64,000 bases of DNA. It comes from Niastella sp. GTDB lineage: Bacteria > Bacteroidota > Bacteroidia > Chitinophagales > Chitinophagaceae. Location of the stretch: contig JADJVM010000008.1 of the NCBI GenBank assembly GCA_016710595.1, positions 1-64,000 of the forward strand, read 5' to 3'. The stretch's first letter is position 1; every line of letters starts with the position of its first letter. Of this stretch, positions 60,949 to 64,000 are shown piece by piece. Made by a program: the position numbers and the translations under genes. A model generated the notes under the pieces. It saw only the letters and a program-made list of their open reading frames with translations, did no database searches and was not told where the DNA came from.

Positions 60949-62595
60949 TCATTTTTTTATTACGTCTTCAATTACTTTTCCTACCGCACCATTTGGCATT
61001 TGAATATGTAATAAGGCAGCAATTGTGGGTGCAATATCCGTCATATACACCTCCCGGTTAAGTTTCCCCTGCTGAATGCCCCATCCGTAAAAAAGCAACG
61101 GAATATGGGCATCATACGCATTCCAGGTTCCATGTGTAGTACCCCTGGCAGTTCCGCTAAAATATCCCGGCAGCGGCAACATTTGAATATCTCCACTTCG
61201 CTTTTCATTATAGCCGTTAATCATTCTTTCCCGCATTGGTTGGGCAAGTGTTTCGTTCATAATTTGAGGTAAATCATATACGCCGGCAATAAATGGGTTT
61301 TTAATAATTTCTTTTTTTATGATATCAATAATGTTTGTTATGTTCTGCCCTGCCTTTTCAATGCCTTCTTTATTTAAATACACCTGGTAGTTCATTATTT
61401 TGGTGATAGAGTGATGGAAGCCGGTAAGCTTACCTACTTCCTCATTCAATTGTTTTTGTAATTCTGAATCTGAATAAAAACCTGCCGGAATTTTATTCTC
61501 TTTTAAGAACCCTGGCACATGGGCAACGGCATGATCAGCCGTTAAAAAAACGGTATAATTTCCTTTTCCAATTTTTTGATCTAAATATTTTAAAAAATTT
61601 TCAATATCCTGGTCAAGTCTTAAGTAAGTATCCTCAATCTCGATAGAGTTGGGGCCAAATGCGTGTCCCGCATAATCTGTTGATGAAATACTGATGCATA
61701 AAAAATCAGTTACGTCAGCACTGCCCATCCTTTCCTTATCAATAGCTGTTTTTGCAAAATCGAAAGTATAATCTGCGGCAAAGGGTGTAAACTTAAATGC
61801 CTCAAATTTCTTTTTACCGGCAGAATCTAAATAGTAAGGAAAAGTATTGCCCTTTAAACCTGAAATACCCGCTTCATAAATTTTATTATCGGCAGTACTT
61901 TGGGTATAGGTTTCAATAGGGTATAGGGTATTCCAGGTACCCTTCATTGCTTTCGCAGGAATTTGTTTTGCATTATAATCATTTACCCAACCGGGTAATT
62001 GCTCCATATAGTAATTACTGGTCATCCAATTTCCATCATCAAACCAATAAGCTGCATTGGCGCTATGCCCCGCAGGAAAAATCGCCCCACGGTCTTTAAG
62101 TGCAATGCCAATTACTTTGCTTTTAAAATTACTGGCAAGTCTTAATTCATCCGTAATGGTGGTAGTCAATAAATTATTGGGGCTCATTTTACCGGCTTTA
62201 ACTCCGCCACCTATTGCCTGCACAGTGCTGTCTTCACTGCAATACATATTTCGGTTTAAACTCCTGTCGTACCAGTTATTGCCAATTATTCCATGCACAG
62301 CCGGTACACTTCCCGTATATACACAGGTATGGCCTACTGCAGTATAGGTAGGTAAATAAGGTAAAAATGTATTTTCACAACTAAAGCCCTGGTTTAATAA
62401 CCGCTTAAAACCTGCTTGTCCAAAGCGATTATTATATCTATATAAATAATCCCACCTCATTTGATCTATTACAATGCCAACTACTAATTTTGGCCTTTGT
62501 ATGCCAGTATTTTTAGCAGCATTTGCCGTTTGCTGTGCCAGTACAGGTAAACTCAAAAAACAAGTTATAAATAACGAATGGAATATTTTTTTCAT
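60949..62595 (-). CDS. PafA-type alkaline phosphatase/phosphodiesterase
   Basis: A 548-residue secreted zinc phosphomonoesterase of the PafA/alkaline-phosphatase superfamily. Signal peptide to about residue 20. Metal and catalytic residues: Asp44 (GIVIDQMRWD), nucleophile Thr85 (PTYTAVGHT), Asn in IGNNWYD, the Lys/Arg pair in ALKDRGAIFPAGHSANA, Asp-His in SSTDYAGHAFGPN, DH in LTADHAVAHVP and His in GTTHGTWNAYDAHIP. The set of KDR residues is that of phosphate-releasing PafA, so it probably scavenges phosphate, unlike diesterases lacking it. Next to the glycerophosphodiesterase, it may be part of phosphate or phospholipid salvage. Confidence 0.9.
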   Translation of the reverse strand: MKKIFHSLFITCFLSLPVLAQQTANAAKNTGIQRPKLVVGIVIDQMRWDYLYRYNNRFGQAGFKRLLNQGFSCENTFLPYLPTYTAVGHTCVYTGSVPAVHGIIGNNWYDRSLNRNMYCSEDSTVQAIGGGVKAGKMSPNNLLTTTITDELRLASNFKSKVIGIALKDRGAIFPAGHSANAAYWFDDGNWMTSNYYMEQLPGWVNDYNAKQIPAKAMKGTWNTLYPIETYTQSTADNKIYEAGISGLKGNTFPYYLDSAGKKKFEAFKFTPFAADYTFDFAKTAIDKERMGSADVTDFLCISISSTDYAGHAFGPNSIEIEDTYLRLDQDIENFLKYLDQKIGKGNYTVFLTADHAVAHVPGFLKENKIPAGFYSDSELQKQLNEEVGKLTGFHHSITKIMNYQVYLNKEGIEKAGQNITNIIDIIKKEIIKNPFIAGVYDLPQIMNETLAQPMRERMINGYNEKRSGDIQMLPLPGYFSGTARGTTHGTWNAYDAHIPLLFYGWGIQQGKLNREVYMTDIAPTIAALLHIQMPNGAVGKVIEDVIKK

Positions 62596-62662
62596 CGTAA
62601 AATCATTTGGTTCAAAGATAAGCGGCTTTTCAAAAGTCTATATGAATCTGCTGTCAATTTCT

Positions 62663-62670
62663 TAATTTTG
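62663..62670 (+). promoter_or_regulatory. TAnnTTTG promoter box for the serine palmitoyltransferase-like gene
   Basis: TAATTTTG, 42 bases before the start codon. Confidence 0.4.
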
Positions 62671-62711
62671 CCTCGTTTAAAATTAATTTATTACTATATA
62701 TACTTATTAAA

Positions 62712-63968
62712 ATGGCAGATCTGTTTGAAAAGATGATAAAAGATGGTGGCCCACTGGGTCACTATATGGATAGGGCACATGGATATTTTGCATTTCCTAA
62801 ATTAGAAGGAGAATTGGGCCCCAGGATGAAATTCAGGGGAAATGAAATGATTGTATGGAGCCTGAATAATTATTTAGGATTGGTAAACCATCCTGATGTA
62901 CGAAAAGCAGATACTGAAGCGGCTGCAAAATACGGCATGGGAAACCCGATGGGTTCACGCATGATGAGTGGAAATACAGAATTGCATGAAGAACTCGAAG
63001 CCGTTATCAGCAAATTTGTAAACAGGGAAGATGCTATGTTGCTCAACTTTGGTTACCAGGGTGTGATGAGTTGTATTGATGCCCTCGTAAACCGTCACGA
63101 TGTAATTGTATATGATGCCGAATCGCATGCTTGTTTGGTAGATGGTATGAGGCTGCACATGGGTCAGACGTATGCTTTTAAACACAATAATATTGAAGAT
63201 TTTGAAAAGCAAATGATACGTGCAGAAAAAATGATACAAAAAACCGGTGGCGGGATTTTAGTAATTACCGAAGGTGTATTTGGGATGGATGGGGAGCAGG
63301 GTATAATAAAAGAAATTACAGCGCTTAAGAAAAAATATCAATTCCGTTTACTTATAGATGATGCACATGGCTTTGGATATATGGGGCCAACCGGCGCAGG
63401 TGCCGATGAAGCCCAGGGTTGCCAGGCAGATGTAGATCTTTACTTTTCCACTTTTGTAAAAAGTATGGGTAGTATTGGAGCATTTATTGCCGGCCCCAAA
63501 AATATTTTAATGTACCTGCGCTACAATGTACGTTCTCAAATATTTGCAAAAAGCCTTCCATTAATTATTGTAGAAGGTATGATGAAACGGATGCAAATGC
63601 TTAAAGAAATGCCCGAGTTAAGGGAAAAACTTTGGGCCAATGTGAATCGTTTACAGCAAGGCCTTAAAGACCGTGGCTTTGATATTGGAAATACCAATAG
63701 CCCCGTTACTCCTGTATTTATGAAAGGTGATGTGCCCGAAGCAACACAAATGGTAATGGACCTCAGAGAAAACTATCATATTTTTTGCTCTATTGTAGTG
63801 TATCCGGTAATCCCTAAAGGAGATATTATTTACCGGTTGATACCCACTGCAGCACATAGTTTTGAAGATATAGACCAAACACTCGATGCATTTGAAGCAA
63901 CTAAAAAGAAATTAGATGCCGGTGCCTATAAAGCAGATAAAATTCCGGATATGGCTGAGAAGGTATAG
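62712..63968 (+). CDS. spt: Serine palmitoyltransferase-like alpha-oxoamine synthase
   Basis: A 418-residue PLP enzyme of the alpha-oxoamine synthase family. It would join serine (or another amino acid) with an acyl-CoA; in Bacteroidota the member of this type makes 3-ketosphinganine for sphingolipids. Features: substrate-loop GNPMGSRMMSGNTELHEELE, HACLVDGMRLHM, LLIDDAHGFGYMGPTGAG (PLP Asp-X-X-His) and the Schiff-base Lys250 in STFVKSMGSIGAFI. KBL or BioF-type activity is the alternative; the SMGSIG block and the N-terminal GHYMDRAHGYFAFPKLEG are typical of the sphingolipid branch. Single gene at the window end; 63969-64000 is non-coding. Confidence 0.8.
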   Translation: MADLFEKMIKDGGPLGHYMDRAHGYFAFPKLEGELGPRMKFRGNEMIVWSLNNYLGLVNHPDVRKADTEAAAKYGMGNPMGSRMMSGNTELHEELEAVISKFVNREDAMLLNFGYQGVMSCIDALVNRHDVIVYDAESHACLVDGMRLHMGQTYAFKHNNIEDFEKQMIRAEKMIQKTGGGILVITEGVFGMDGEQGIIKEITALKKKYQFRLLIDDAHGFGYMGPTGAGADEAQGCQADVDLYFSTFVKSMGSIGAFIAGPKNILMYLRYNVRSQIFAKSLPLIIVEGMMKRMQMLKEMPELREKLWANVNRLQQGLKDRGFDIGNTNSPVTPVFMKGDVPEATQMVMDLRENYHIFCSIVVYPVIPKGDIIYRLIPTAAHSFEDIDQTLDAFEATKKKLDAGAYKADKIPDMAEKV

Positions 63969-64000
63969 CCATTTCAAATATCAAATTAAAATAAAAAATG

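Overview
This window is a piece of a Bacteroidota chromosome, most likely from the family Chitinophagaceae (genus not resolved). The pointers are: AT-rich sequence with A-rich start regions; TAnnTTTG promoter boxes; a TonB-dependent receptor and lipoproteins with carboxypeptidase-regulatory domains; a PorV2/PorU2 pair of the type IX secretion type; an OmpA protein with thrombospondin type-3 repeats; menaquinone synthesis through futalosine (mqnE); and a sphingolipid-type alpha-oxoamine synthase.

Layout. 1-8.2 kb: two fragmented reading frames (a hypothetical gene and a DUF6427 membrane protein), then purQ, a DsbD-N-like secreted protein, a large TonB-dependent receptor (minus strand) and ribBA, which is broken by two compensating one-base indels. 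8.3-18.5 kb: an accessory island in which every gene points right. It holds a dead methyltransferase, small secreted or hypothetical genes, a DUF1801 protein, a 47-residue membrane protein plus a TetX-like flavin monooxygenase, a membrane protein plus lipoprotein, and an RNase H1 plus a helicase with an inserted nuclease-like domain. The gene groups are separated by two families of repeated intergenic elements. One family is an imperfect palindrome of about 200 bases ending in GTTATG, which recalls integron attC sites. 18.5-19.2 kb: wreckage, consisting of an IS110 transposase fragment, the C-terminus of a DUF6527 protein and a REP-like repeat.

19.3-27 kb: a two-component pair (LuxR-type regulator and TPR histidine kinase), an 885-base gene-free stretch with two more REP-like repeats and an orphan terminator, a lipoprotein, a subclass B1 metallo-beta-lactamase, and two adjacent isocitrate dehydrogenases of different subfamilies. 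27-39 kb: an envelope block. A minus-strand run of amidase, MCE protein, OstA/LptA-like protein, a duplicated-module secreted protein, a GNAT enzyme and a lipoprotein lies divergent to lptD; then come plsC, ung and tRNA-Arg(UCU). 39-51 kb: OmpA, mqnE, a nucleoside transporter, tyrS, porV2 and porU2. 51-64 kb: hscA, an FAH-family hydrolase, pth, ftsK, a DUF423 protein, aroK, a carboxypeptidase-regulatory-domain protein, mrp, a glycerophosphodiesterase, a PafA-type phosphatase and the serine palmitoyltransferase-like enzyme.

The core genes serve envelope building (LPS export, peptidoglycan hydrolysis, phospholipid and sphingolipid synthesis, type IX export) and central metabolism. The most unusual part is the 8.3-18.5 kb array of single-orientation gene units bounded by palindromic elements, with no integrase in view. 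All family assignments were made by reading motifs; no database search was run.
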